Shown one piece after another: positions 16,393 to 24,374 of a stretch of DNA of 64,000 nt (within the stretch, counting starts at the first letter, position 1; every line of letters begins with the position of its first letter). Below the pieces are notes generated by a model, which saw nothing but the letters and a program-made list of their open reading frames with translations, was not told where the DNA came from and did no database searches. The position numbers and the translations under genes were made by a program. Source of the DNA: Aquabacterium olei (lineage in GTDB: Bacteria > Pseudomonadota > Gammaproteobacteria > Burkholderiales > Burkholderiaceae_C); NCBI RefSeq assembly GCF_003100395.1, contig NZ_CP029210.1, forward strand, positions 806,001 to 870,000. Direction: 5' to 3'.

Positions 16393-17283
16393 TCAGCGGT
16401 TCGGGTTGGCGAAGCGGCCGTCTTCCTGCGAGAAGACGAGCTCGACGCGGCGGTTCTGCTGGCGACCCGCGGGCGTCTTGTTGTTGGCCACCGGGCGGGC
16501 TTCACCGAAGCCCTTGGTCTCGATGCGCTCCGCGGGGATGCCCATGCCGACCAGGGCCTGCTTGACCGAGTCGGCGCGGCGCTCGGAAAGCGACTGGTTG
16601 CTGGCGTCGCTGCCGGTGCTGTCGGTGTAGCCTTCTACAATGATCTTGCGCTCGGGAAACTGGCTCATGACTTGAGCCAGTTTTTCCAGGCGGGCCTTGC
16701 CGCCTTCGCGCAGCTCGGCGCGACCGACGTCGAACAGCACATCCTGCAGCACCATCACCATGCCGCGGTCGGTGGGCTTGGCGGCCATCTCGCGCAGAGC
16801 CTGCTCCAGCAGGCGGGCCCGCTCGGAGGCCGATTGGGCGGAGGCGCCGGCCGAGCGTGCCTGCGCTTCAGCCTGACGGGCACGTTGAGCCTGCGCTTCG
16901 GCTTCTGCCTGGGCGCGTGCGGTGCCCCCCCCGGCTACCACGCGGTCGGCGGCGTACTGCGCGCCCACGTTGAGCGCGACCTGGGCCTGCTGGGCAGCCA
17001 GGTAGGCCAGGTGGCGGGTCTCACGTTCGTCGCGTTCGTCGGCCCAGTTCTTTTCGGCGGTCTGCAGTCGGCGACGTGCGCGCTCGAGCTCGAGCGGCGC
17101 GCCTGCCGCCACGTCCGGGCTGGTGCTCGCTGTCTGGACGAGTTGACGGGCCTGCTCCAGCTCGGCGTTGCGCGGCGGCGTCGTCTGGCAGGCGGCCAGG
17201 GTCAGGGTGGCCACGCCGGCCAGCACGGCCCAGAGACGTTGCGGACGGTAGGGGGGGAGAGAGGAAGGCAGTCGGGTGCTCAT
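16393..17283 (-). CDS. OmpA-family lipoprotein with DUF4398-like N-terminus
   Basis: This 296-residue protein has a lipoprotein signal with lipobox LAAC, a helical, Ala/Gln/Arg-rich middle (about 45-180) related to DUF4398, and a C-terminal OmpA/Pal peptidoglycan-binding domain (about 185-290: VLFDVGRAELREGG, VEGYTDSTGSDASNQ, LSERRADSVKQAL, QQNRRVEL). It should tether the outer membrane to peptidoglycan. Its neighbours are a DUF4398 lipoprotein, a CHASE8-like sensor kinase and YfiR, so it is in the place of YfiB in YfiBNR systems. AAGGA precedes ATG 17283. Confidence 0.92.
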   Translation of the reverse strand: MSTRLPSSLPPYRPQRLWAVLAGVATLTLAACQTTPPRNAELEQARQLVQTASTSPDVAAGAPLELERARRRLQTAEKNWADERDERETRHLAYLAAQQAQVALNVGAQYAADRVVAGGGTARAQAEAEAQAQRARQAEAQARSAGASAQSASERARLLEQALREMAAKPTDRGMVMVLQDVLFDVGRAELREGGKARLEKLAQVMSQFPERKIIVEGYTDSTGSDASNQSLSERRADSVKQALVGMGIPAERIETKGFGEARPVANNKTPAGRQQNRRVELVFSQEDGRFANPNR

Positions 17284-17384
17284 GGGATGTCCTTGCAAGT
17301 CGACCTCTGCGGGTCGGGATGTCACGGCGGTGGGCATGCGCCCCGCGGCGCCGCGCTGTCGGAAGGAAAAGCGAGGAACTGCGC

Positions 17385-17825
17385 TCAGGGGCGGGGCATG
17401 CCACCGGGGCTGGTGCCCGCGCCGCCTGCGCCTGCACCGGCGCCGCCCGGTGCGTTGCTGTTGATCTGCTGCTGCAGCGTGCGCACGCCAGCGCGCACTT
17501 CGTCTGCGGCCCGGCGTGAGCGCTCGGCCTGCGCCTTGGTGCGGGCCACCTGGGCGTCGACATCGGCCTCGTCGGCCAGCTTGCGTGCTGCCGCGAACTC
17601 GCGCTCCTTGGCCGCGGCCACGGCCATGGCGTATTTCTCTCGGGCTCGCTGCAACTCGACAGGGGCCAGTTCGCCCGCCCCGGCCGTTTGCGCGGCCTGG
17701 ATGGACGCCTGTCCCACGGCCAGTTGCTCCCTCGGCACGGGGGCCGAACCGCATCCGGCCAGGATGGCCGCGGCGGCACAGACTCCGGCCGTCAGCGGCC
17801 AGGGTGATCGCTTTTCTGCGTGCAT
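17385..17825 (-). CDS. DUF4398 lipoprotein
   Basis: The 146-residue product has a lipoprotein signal (AAAAILAGC, Cys about 25), a long helical region rich in Ala, Glu and Arg with ELQRAREKYAMAVAAAKERE and AARKLADEADVDAQVARTKA, the DUF4398 pattern, and a Gly/Pro-rich tail. It likely forms a periplasmic coiled-coil. It precedes the OmpA lipoprotein by 101 bases and probably shares its transcript; the OmpA protein has a related helical region, suggesting heteromeric contact. Confidence 0.88.
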   Translation of the reverse strand: MHAEKRSPWPLTAGVCAAAAILAGCGSAPVPREQLAVGQASIQAAQTAGAGELAPVELQRAREKYAMAVAAAKEREFAAARKLADEADVDAQVARTKAQAERSRRAADEVRAGVRTLQQQINSNAPGGAGAGAGGAGTSPGGMPRP

Positions 17826-17866
17826 TGTTCACCTCTTCATCGGGTTGTTCCAGGTGTCACCAAGGG

Positions 17867-17880
17867 GCACGTGGCGTGCC
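17867..17880 (-). promoter_or_regulatory. Probable sigma-54 promoter for DUF4398/OmpA unit
   Basis: The minus strand reads GGCACGCCACGTGC: perfect -24, -12 block GTGC instead of TTGC. The -12 GC is 42 bases before ATG 17825. Nearly the same sequence is at 59033-59046. Confidence 0.6.
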
Positions 17881-17918
17881 CGGGGAAAAACCGCGATCCC
17901 GGCCCTGTCAACGGCAAT

Positions 17919-19952
17919 TTATGCCGGGCGGCGTTCCAGCTTGCCGGTGGAATCGGCCAGGGGTTGGAGGATCTCGAGCAACTGGTTCACGTCCACGGGC
18001 TTGGCCAGGTGGTGCGTGATGCCAGAGGCCCGGCTGCGATCCCGGTCGCTGTCCTGGTTCCAGCCCGTGATGGCGACCAACAGGGTATCGCGGGTCTGCG
18101 GGTGCTGGCGCAGTTCATGAGCCACCTCGTGGCCATTCAGGCCCGGCATGCCGATGTCGAGGATGACGACGTCCGGCGCCTGCGCCAGCGCGATGCCCAG
18201 CGCCTGCTCCCCATTGTGGACGACCGTGGTCTGGTGGCCCAGGCCTTCGAGGATCTGCGCGAGGCTGGTCGCGAAGTCCACGTTGTCATCCGCCACCAGC
18301 ACGTGCAGCCGGCCGGCACCTTCTGGCATGGGGGCCTCGGTGGGGGGGCGCGCTGGGGTGTCGGGCGCCATGCGCTGAGGGTCGGGGCAGCGCGGCAGCG
18401 TCACCGAGAACGCCGATCCCTGCTGCGGCCCGGCGCTGTGCACCGCGATGCGCCCGCCATGCAGCGCGGTGAGCTGCCGCGCAAGCGTGAGGCCCACACC
18501 CAGACCGGCGCGGCCGTGCTCGATGGGCGGCCCGCCCTGCACGAACATGTCGAACACGGCGCGCTGCATGTCGGCCGGGATGCCGATGCCGTTGTCCTCG
18601 ACGGTCACGGTCACCTCTTCCGCATCCATGTCGAGGGCCAGCCGGATCTGGCCGCCATCCGGCGTGTACTTCGCGGCATTGTTGAGCAGGTTGGCGAACA
18701 CCTGTGCCAGGCGGGTCGCGTCGGCCTCGATGTAGATGGGGCCGGGCGGCAGCGCCTGCTCGAAGGCATGTCGCCGGGTCTCCAGCATGGGCTGCGCAAT
18801 CTCGACGGCGTCGTTCAGCACCCTGAGCAGGTCGACCCGCTCGCGGTGCAGCAGCAACTTGCCCGTGGTGATGCGGGAGACATCCAGCAGGTCGTCGATG
18901 AGGCGCACCATCTGCCGCAGCTGCCGGCCCATGATGTCCAGCGCGCGCTGACGCAAGGCGGCATCCTGGTCGCCCGTGCGACGCAGGATCTCCGCGGCGT
19001 TGCTGATGGGGGCCAGCGGGTTGCGCAGCTCGTGGGCCAGCGTGGCGAGGAATTCGTCCTTCTTGCGCGCTGCGGTGCGCAGTGCTTCTTCGGCCTTGCG
19101 TCGCTCGGCCATTTCCACCGAAAGGTGATGGTTGCTCTGCTCGAGCGCCTGGGTGCGTGCGGCCACTTCGGCCAGCATGTCGTTGAAGGCATCGACCAGT
19201 TGCCCCACTTCATCCGACGAGGTGCGGGGCGCGCGCAGCGAGAAGTCGCGCTGGACCATGACGTCGCGCGCCACCTGGGCCACCCGCAGGATGGGCTCGG
19301 TCACGGCGCGCTGCAGTCGCGTGGTGAGCAGGGCCGCCGCGGCGGTGCTCGCGGCCATCACGCCCAGCAGGATGATGACGTAGTCACCCAGGCGCCCGGC
19401 CAGGTCATTGTCGGTGCGCAGGTAGAGCCAGCCCAGCAGTTCGTCGTTCTGCCGGATGGGGTGAAAGAGTTCGAGCCGGTCGCCACGCACCGCGAAGCCG
19501 GGATCGCCGGTGGTGAGCGGGATGTCGGTGGCCTGCTGGGGCGGGCGCAGGTAGGTCGCAAACAGTTCGCCCTTGCTGAGGTAGACGGCGGCCGTCGTGA
19601 TCTGCGGACGCAGTCGCAGCATGTGCAGGTTCTCGGCCGCGGCGCGCGTGTCCTTGAACGAGAGGGCGGCAGCCATGGCCTGGCCCACGATGTCGGCCTG
19701 CGTCTGCAGGTCGGCCTCGCGCGAGTGCCGGTAGGCGCGCTGCTCGTAGAACAGCAGTGCCGCTGCGCTGAGCAGCAGGGCCAGGCCGGTGGTGGACAGC
19801 ACGACGAGCATGACCTTGCCACGCAGCGTCGGTCCGGTGAAGTCGTCTGTGGCGGTCGCGCGTTGCTGGCCGTTGGCCAGGCGGTCGAGCACGGTGATCC
19901 ACCAGCGGGCCAGCCGCCGGCACGCCGGTGTGAAGGGCAGTCGGGCACCCAT
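17919..19952 (-). CDS. Hybrid sensor histidine kinase with CHASE8-like sensor
   Basis: 677 residues. Membrane segments near 46-68 and 190-211 flank a periplasmic domain (about 70-188) with ALSFKDTRAAAENLHML and ITTAAVYLSKGELFATYLRP, the CHASE8 pattern of YfiN-type proteins. Then HAMP (212-265), HisKA with H307 in FLATLAHELRNP, HATPase (NLLNNAAKYTPDGG, DNGIGIP, GLGVGLTLARQL) and a C-terminal receiver (VADDNVDFA, VVILDIGMPGLNG, LAKPVD). ATG 19952 has GGAGG upstream and overlaps the yfiR-like stop; GTG 19976 is an alternative. The CHASE8-HAMP front end with a kinase output instead of GGDEF is the notable point. Confidence 0.95.
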   Translation of the reverse strand: MGARLPFTPACRRLARWWITVLDRLANGQQRATATDDFTGPTLRGKVMLVVLSTTGLALLLSAAALLFYEQRAYRHSREADLQTQADIVGQAMAAALSFKDTRAAAENLHMLRLRPQITTAAVYLSKGELFATYLRPPQQATDIPLTTGDPGFAVRGDRLELFHPIRQNDELLGWLYLRTDNDLAGRLGDYVIILLGVMAASTAAAALLTTRLQRAVTEPILRVAQVARDVMVQRDFSLRAPRTSSDEVGQLVDAFNDMLAEVAARTQALEQSNHHLSVEMAERRKAEEALRTAARKKDEFLATLAHELRNPLAPISNAAEILRRTGDQDAALRQRALDIMGRQLRQMVRLIDDLLDVSRITTGKLLLHRERVDLLRVLNDAVEIAQPMLETRRHAFEQALPPGPIYIEADATRLAQVFANLLNNAAKYTPDGGQIRLALDMDAEEVTVTVEDNGIGIPADMQRAVFDMFVQGGPPIEHGRAGLGVGLTLARQLTALHGGRIAVHSAGPQQGSAFSVTLPRCPDPQRMAPDTPARPPTEAPMPEGAGRLHVLVADDNVDFATSLAQILEGLGHQTTVVHNGEQALGIALAQAPDVVILDIGMPGLNGHEVAHELRQHPQTRDTLLVAITGWNQDSDRDRSRASGITHHLAKPVDVNQLLEILQPLADSTGKLERRPA

Positions 19953-19956
19953 GGTG

Positions 19957-20565
19957 TCAACGTCCTCCGAGAACACGGTCGGCCAGGGCCAGCAGCCGTG
20001 AACTGACGGTGACGCCGGCCCGATCGGCGGCGATCAGCGAGGCCTCGAAGCGCAACTGCTCCTGCACGGTGATGAAGTTGAACAGGGCTCCGGCAGCCAG
20101 ACCATCGGGGTGCTCCGTCACCAGGAGCAGGGGCGCGGCCCGCGCCGCCCGCATGAGAGGGCTCTGCTGCAGGTCGACGCGACGGCCGATGTAGAGCAGG
20201 TGCACACCGAGAAGCGGGTCGCCTTCGTTGATCTGGCGGCGTACGACCGGCCGCTGGTGGCTCACGCGTTGCGCCACCAGGGGGCCCAGCGCCTGGTACA
20301 CCTCGTCGGCGCCGGCCACGGCCACCACCAGGGGCTGGCCCGGAGGCGGCAGCGTGGTGCCCGGGAACACCACATAGCCCAGAAAGCGCAGCAGGTGATC
20401 CGCGCGGGCTGCGTCGAGCGAGGCGAGCACCGGCTCGATGGTGGCAACGGCGGTCGCGGGCTCGCTGGCCCCACCGGCCAGCGCGACGGTGTGGCAGAGC
20501 ATCAGCGCCGTCAGGGCCCAGCAGGACAACGGGCCACGCCAGCCGCGGGCGGCCGCGGCCTTCAC
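19957..20565 (-). CDS. YfiR-family periplasmic protein (DUF4154)
   Basis: About 202 residues from GTG 20565, with an N-terminal hydrophobic signal (PLSCWALTALMLCHTVALAG) and a YfiR core: LLRFLGYVVFPG, PLVVAVAGADEVYQAL, LLGVHLLYIGRR, PLLLVTEHPDG, and GALFNFITVQEQLRFEASL. In Pseudomonas, YfiR is the periplasmic inhibitor of the CHASE8 diguanylate cyclase YfiN and is sequestered by the OmpA-like YfiB. Here it overlaps a CHASE8-like kinase by a few bases. The start is uncertain: no clear ATG before the signal, and a TTG near 20675 is also possible. Confidence 0.85.
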   Translation of the reverse strand: MKAAAARGWRGPLSCWALTALMLCHTVALAGGASEPATAVATIEPVLASLDAARADHLLRFLGYVVFPGTTLPPPGQPLVVAVAGADEVYQALGPLVAQRVSHQRPVVRRQINEGDPLLGVHLLYIGRRVDLQQSPLMRAARAAPLLLVTEHPDGLAAGALFNFITVQEQLRFEASLIAADRAGVTVSSRLLALADRVLGGR

Positions 20566-20691
20566 GCGGCGATCCCGGATGACGCCGGGCAAGCAGGCCC
20601 GACGGCGACACAGGCGGGTGTCGGGAGAGGGCCGGGGCGGGTCTCTGGGCGCATCGTCTCGTGGTGAATGTGACAAGGTGCCACGGACGTA

Positions 20692-20705
20692 GCATGGAGC
20701 GTACC
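20692..20705 (-). promoter_or_regulatory. Weak sigma-54-like element upstream of yfiR-like gene
   Basis: The minus strand reads GGTACGCTCCATGC: correct spacing, but -12 block ATGC. It is 127 bases from GTG 20565, longer than elsewhere, so either the start lies further upstream or this is not used. Confidence 0.35.
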
Positions 20706-20790
20706 GGCTCGGGACATCCCTGACGCCACCAGGGGAAAACGTCGAGGAGTGCGGCTTTGGCGTCTTTCGCCCGAAGAAATTACCGGGGTT

Positions 20791-20809
20791 CGCGGTAAGG
20801 CTTACCGCG
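20791..20809. promoter_or_regulatory. Perfect inverted repeat, candidate regulator operator
   Basis: CGCGGTAAG and CTTACCGCG flank one base. The right arm ends on the first G of the -24 element at 20809. The first 15 bases recur at 43044-43058, about 70 bases upstream of another sigma-54 element. Operator function is inferred. Confidence 0.5.
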
Positions 20810-20822
20810 GCATGCGGCTTGC
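20809..20822 (+). promoter_or_regulatory. Sigma-54 promoter for AsmA-like gene
   Basis: Reads GGCATGCGGCTTGC; the -12 GC is 49 bases before ATG 20871. It abuts the inverted repeat. Confidence 0.83.
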
Positions 20823-20870
20823 CCTGGTGGCCTGTCGCCCCCGGCCTGTTCAACGTTGAGCCTCCATCGG

Positions 20871-23003
20871 ATGACTCCCGACACCCCCCCCCTTGCTGCT
20901 GCCGTTCCACCGTCATCCCCCCGCGAGCGCCGGTTGCGGCGGTGGCGAGGGTGGCACGTGGTGGCGGGGGTGTTGCTGTTGCTGGTGGCGGCGGTGGGCG
21001 CTCTGGAGTGGCTGGGCTGGCCGATGGCCCGTGCGCCGCTCGCGAAAGCCTTGAGCACGCAGCTGGGCCGGCCCGTGACGCTGGATGCCCCATTCGCACT
21101 GCGGCTCATCGGCCGGATCCGGCTGGAGGTCGGGCATGTGGTCGTGCCCCAGCCAGCGTGGTTCAAGCCACCCTCGGGGCAGACGGGCAAGCCGATGCTC
21201 GATGCACGCGACCTGGTGTTGTCGGTGCCGTATTCGACCGTGTGGGCCGCCTGGCGTGGGCACCCGATGCCGCAATGGCGCGTGAGCGAACTGAGCGCAT
21301 CACGGCTGGAGGCCGTGCTGATGCGCGATGGCGAGGGGCGTGCCAACTGGCGGATGAGCGCCGACGGGCGGGCCCCGCAGCAGACGACGGCGCAGTCGGA
21401 GGGCGTGCCCCGGGTCGACCGCCTGGTGGTGCGCGAGGGCCAGTTGCAACTCGACGATGCCGTGCTCGATCTGAACCTGAAAGTGAATGCCACCACACAG
21501 GAAGGCGGGCGTGCAGGCGCCGGCGCGGCCGGCCTGGCGGTGGACGGGCAGGGGCGCTACCGCAAGCAGCCCTTCGAGATCAGCCTGCAAGCCAGTGGCG
21601 TGCTGCCGCTGCTGTCCGAGGGGCGCGCCAGCGTGGCGGTGCCCGTGCGCATCCGGGCCGACACGGGCGGGGCCGCCCTGGCGTTCGAGGGCGTGAGCCA
21701 CGATGTGCTGAGCCTGCGTCAGCTGGACGGGCGCCTGACGCTGAAAGGCCGGTCGCTCGCGGCCGTGGGCGATGCCGTCGGCGTGACGCTGCCCACCACG
21801 GCGCGCTTCAACCTCGATGGGCAGCTGCGCAAGGACGGCGAGCTGTGGGCGCTTGATGTGAAACGGCTGAGCGTCGGGCGCAGCGAACTGGCCGGGCGGT
21901 TCCAGTTCGACCGCCGGCGTGCGGTGCCGCTGCTGGAGGGCGAGTTGGGTGGTCGCCTGCTGGCCCTGGCCGACCTGGCACCGGCCATCGGTGCACCGAC
22001 CGAGCCGGCACAGCGTCGTCGCGCACCGGGCGAGCCGGTGCTGCCGCAGCGCGAGTTCGACGTCCCCTCGTTGCGGGCGATGGACGCGAAAGTGCGCATC
22101 GACGTGCGCGAGGTGCAACTGGGGGCGCTGTTTGCCGAGCCGCTCTCGCCGCTCAAGGGCGTGCTCACCCTGCAGGGCGGGGTGCTGCGCATCGATGACC
22201 TGCTCGCGCAGGCCGCAGGTGGCAGGGTCAGCGGCGATGTGCGACTCGACGGCCGGCAGAGCACGTTGCGGTGGCACGCCGATCTCGACTGGTCGGGCAT
22301 CGACCTGGCGCGCTGGCTCAACCAGCCCGAGCCGCCGTCCCCCGTGGCACGCAAGGGCGATGGCAAGGCGCCTGTGCGCAAGGCGTCGGCCAACCAGGGC
22401 GAGGGGTTGCTGGCCGCGCCGGCCTTGCGTGGCCGCCTGGGGGGCCGGGCGACGGTGGACGGGACGGGGCGCTCCACGGCCGCGCTGCTGGGGTCGCTGC
22501 AGGGTCAGGGTGCCATGTGGATCAGCGAGGGGCGCATCTCGCGGTTGCTGGTCGAGGCCATGAGCCTGCACGTGGCCGAGGCGCTGGGCCTGGTGGTGCG
22601 CGGTGACGAGGTCCTGCCCATGCATTGCGCGGCCATGCAGTTCAAGGCGCGCGAAGGCATCGTGCGCCCCGATGTCGCCGTCGTCGACACGCCTGCCGCG
22701 ACCATCCTCGCCAGTGGGGCGGTGTCGCTGGCGACGGAACGGCTGGCGCTGCGCATCGACAGCCGTCCGCGGCAGATGAGCCTGCTGTCGCTGCGCACGC
22801 CGGTGGACATCGGGGGCACCTTTGCCGATCCGGATGTGGGTTTGCACCCCGACCCGTTGGGCTGGAAGGTGCTGGCCGCCGCGGCGCTCAGCGCGGTGGC
22901 GCCGTTGGCCGCATTGATTCCTCTGGTGGACCCGGCCCAGCCCACCGACGGCGGTTGCCGTGAGGCACTGCAGCACCTGGGTGTGCGGGCACCGAAGCGG
23001 TGA
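20871..23003 (+). CDS. AsmA-family envelope protein
   Basis: This 710-residue protein has an N-terminal membrane segment (VVAGVLLLLVAAVGALEWLG, about 30-50) followed by AsmA-type repeats: LGRPVTLDAPFALRLIGRIR, LVLSVPYSTVWAAWRG, and the C-terminal AsmA region with MSLHVAEALGLVVRGDEVLP, RPDVAVVDTPAATILASGAV and PDVGLHPDPLGWKVLAAAAL. AsmA-like proteins span the periplasm and are implicated in phospholipid transport and outer-membrane homeostasis. Start: ATG 20871 (TTG 20856 possible), poor ribosome site. It stands alone between two sigma-54 promoters. Confidence 0.92.
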   Translation: MTPDTPPLAAAVPPSSPRERRLRRWRGWHVVAGVLLLLVAAVGALEWLGWPMARAPLAKALSTQLGRPVTLDAPFALRLIGRIRLEVGHVVVPQPAWFKPPSGQTGKPMLDARDLVLSVPYSTVWAAWRGHPMPQWRVSELSASRLEAVLMRDGEGRANWRMSADGRAPQQTTAQSEGVPRVDRLVVREGQLQLDDAVLDLNLKVNATTQEGGRAGAGAAGLAVDGQGRYRKQPFEISLQASGVLPLLSEGRASVAVPVRIRADTGGAALAFEGVSHDVLSLRQLDGRLTLKGRSLAAVGDAVGVTLPTTARFNLDGQLRKDGELWALDVKRLSVGRSELAGRFQFDRRRAVPLLEGELGGRLLALADLAPAIGAPTEPAQRRRAPGEPVLPQREFDVPSLRAMDAKVRIDVREVQLGALFAEPLSPLKGVLTLQGGVLRIDDLLAQAAGGRVSGDVRLDGRQSTLRWHADLDWSGIDLARWLNQPEPPSPVARKGDGKAPVRKASANQGEGLLAAPALRGRLGGRATVDGTGRSTAALLGSLQGQGAMWISEGRISRLLVEAMSLHVAEALGLVVRGDEVLPMHCAAMQFKAREGIVRPDVAVVDTPAATILASGAVSLATERLALRIDSRPRQMSLLSLRTPVDIGGTFADPDVGLHPDPLGWKVLAAAALSAVAPLAALIPLVDPAQPTDGGCREALQHLGVRAPKR

Positions 23004-23009
23004 CGCACG

Positions 23010-23023
23010 GGAACAGGGCTTGC
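23010..23023 (+). promoter_or_regulatory. Sigma-54 promoter for Gln/Gly-rich protein
   Basis: Reads GGAACAGGGCTTGC: perfect TTGC, GGAAC variant at -24. The -12 GC is 70 bases before ATG 23093; the element begins 6 bases past the AsmA-like stop. Confidence 0.7.
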
Positions 23024-23092
23024 CGAACTTCGTTTGCCGTGTCGTGACAGGACCCGGCCTCGGACACAGCAACCATCGCATCGAAAGGACGC

Positions 23093-24325
23093 ATGATGAA
23101 CCAGCGCCAGAACACCCCCGGCCAGGGGCAATACCAGGGTCCGGAACACCAGCAGACGCAGCAAGGGCAATACGGACAGGGGCAATACGGCCAAGGACAG
23201 AGCCCGTACGGACAAGGGCAGTTTGGACAAGGACAGTTCGGGCAGCAGAACCCTGCATCGGGCTTTGGCGGCGGCCAGCACAGCGCCCGCGACACGCACA
23301 TGGGGCAGCAGGGCGGTGCCTATGGCGGCGGCCAGATGGGCGGCCAAATGGGCGGTCAGATGGGCAGTCAGGGCGGGGACTATGGTGGCAGCACGGGCTG
23401 GCAGTCCGGTGGCCACGGGGCCTCGCATGACAGTGGCAGCAACTACGGCTTCCCGGGGCCCTCGCAGGCGGGGCAGGGCAGCGGCATGGGCTTCCACAGC
23501 GCCGGTGGCAGCAGTGGCCTCGGGGGCAGCAGCGGCATTGGCGGCGGCAGTGAGCACGTCTACCAGGGCATCGGTCAGGAGCACAGCAACTACAGCCAGG
23601 GACAGTCGCGCTTTGGCGGCCAGGGCAGCCAGAGTCCGTATGGCGGGCCGACGGTGCAGCATCAGGGCAATTCGCCGTTTGGCGGCAGTCCGCAAGGGTC
23701 GTATCAGGGCGGCCAGGGCCATCCAGGTTGGCAGGGCGGGGGCCAGGGCGCCAACTGGCACGGCCAGGGGATGGGCCAGCAGGGGGCCGGTCTGGGTGGC
23801 ATCAGCCACACCATGGGCAGCAGCCACGTTGGGCAGGGCCAGAGCAGCAACTGGGGCCAGGGCCAGTCGGGCCAGGGCAGTTGGGGGCAGGGCCACCGGG
23901 GCAGCCACGACGACGAGCAGTTCGACCCGGACTACCACCAGTGGCGATCCGAGCAGCTCCGCACTTTCGACGACGATTACCGGCAATGGCGCCAGGACCG
24001 CTTCCGTCGTTTCTCCGACGAGTTCAGCCAGTGGCGTCAGGGCCGTCAGTCGGGCAACCCGGGGACGGGCGGCATGCTGGGTGAGGAAACGGGTGCTCGC
24101 AGCGCCGGTGCACTCGGCGGCCAGCAGCAGGGCACGGCCTCGACGGCCACCGGTGGCAGCACCACGCAGGGTCTGCTGGGTGCGACCGGTGCGGGCGCTT
24201 CGGCCTCCACCACCGGCGGTGGCTCTGGCAAGACCGGCGCGTCGGGGCAGTCGGGCAGCGCCATCGACCAGGAGTCGGGCAGCGGCACCACCGGCAGCGC
24301 CTCGGGCAGCAGCAAGTCGAAGTGA
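23093..24325 (+). CDS. Gln/Gly/Ser-rich low-complexity protein with aromatic repeats
   Basis: 410 residues with no signal peptide or membrane segment. Residues 10-60 are tandem repeats of YGQGQ and FGQGQ; about 70-270 is Gly, Gln and Ser with regular Tyr/Phe and a GGQMGGQMGGQMG triplet; about 275-325 is a charged segment with three spaced repeats (DYHQWRSEQLRTFDD, DYRQWRQDRFRRF, EFSQWRQGRQ); the tail is Gly/Ser/Thr-rich. The composition resembles prion-like proteins that form condensates or fibres, but no homologue is recognised. It is monocistronic under a sigma-54 element, with AAGGA before ATG 23093. Confidence 0.88.
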   Translation: MMNQRQNTPGQGQYQGPEHQQTQQGQYGQGQYGQGQSPYGQGQFGQGQFGQQNPASGFGGGQHSARDTHMGQQGGAYGGGQMGGQMGGQMGSQGGDYGGSTGWQSGGHGASHDSGSNYGFPGPSQAGQGSGMGFHSAGGSSGLGGSSGIGGGSEHVYQGIGQEHSNYSQGQSRFGGQGSQSPYGGPTVQHQGNSPFGGSPQGSYQGGQGHPGWQGGGQGANWHGQGMGQQGAGLGGISHTMGSSHVGQGQSSNWGQGQSGQGSWGQGHRGSHDDEQFDPDYHQWRSEQLRTFDDDYRQWRQDRFRRFSDEFSQWRQGRQSGNPGTGGMLGEETGARSAGALGGQQQGTASTATGGSTTQGLLGATGAGASASTTGGGSGKTGASGQSGSAIDQESGSGTTGSASGSSKSK

Positions 24326-24335
24326 TCCGGCTGCA

Positions 24336-24355
24336 GGGGCCGCACGGGCGGCCCC
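24336..24355. terminator. Hairpin between convergent genes
   Basis: Eight-base GC stem (24336-24343 with 24348-24355) and a four-base loop in the 49-base gap between the low-complexity gene and rpoN. There is no T-run, so efficiency is uncertain. Confidence 0.5.
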
Positions 24356-24374
24356 CGCGCCCGGTCGCTGCGGA

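Larger units (their letters stand above)
20566..20870. other. Divergent regulatory region between yfiR-like and AsmA-like genes
   Basis: Just over 300 bases without a convincing gene. It contains a weak minus-strand sigma-54 element (20692-20705), a perfect 9-base inverted repeat CGCGGTAAG/CTTACCGCG with one central base (20791-20809), and a plus-strand sigma-54 element starting in its last bases (20809-20822). The rest is the leaders of the two genes. Confidence 0.55.
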
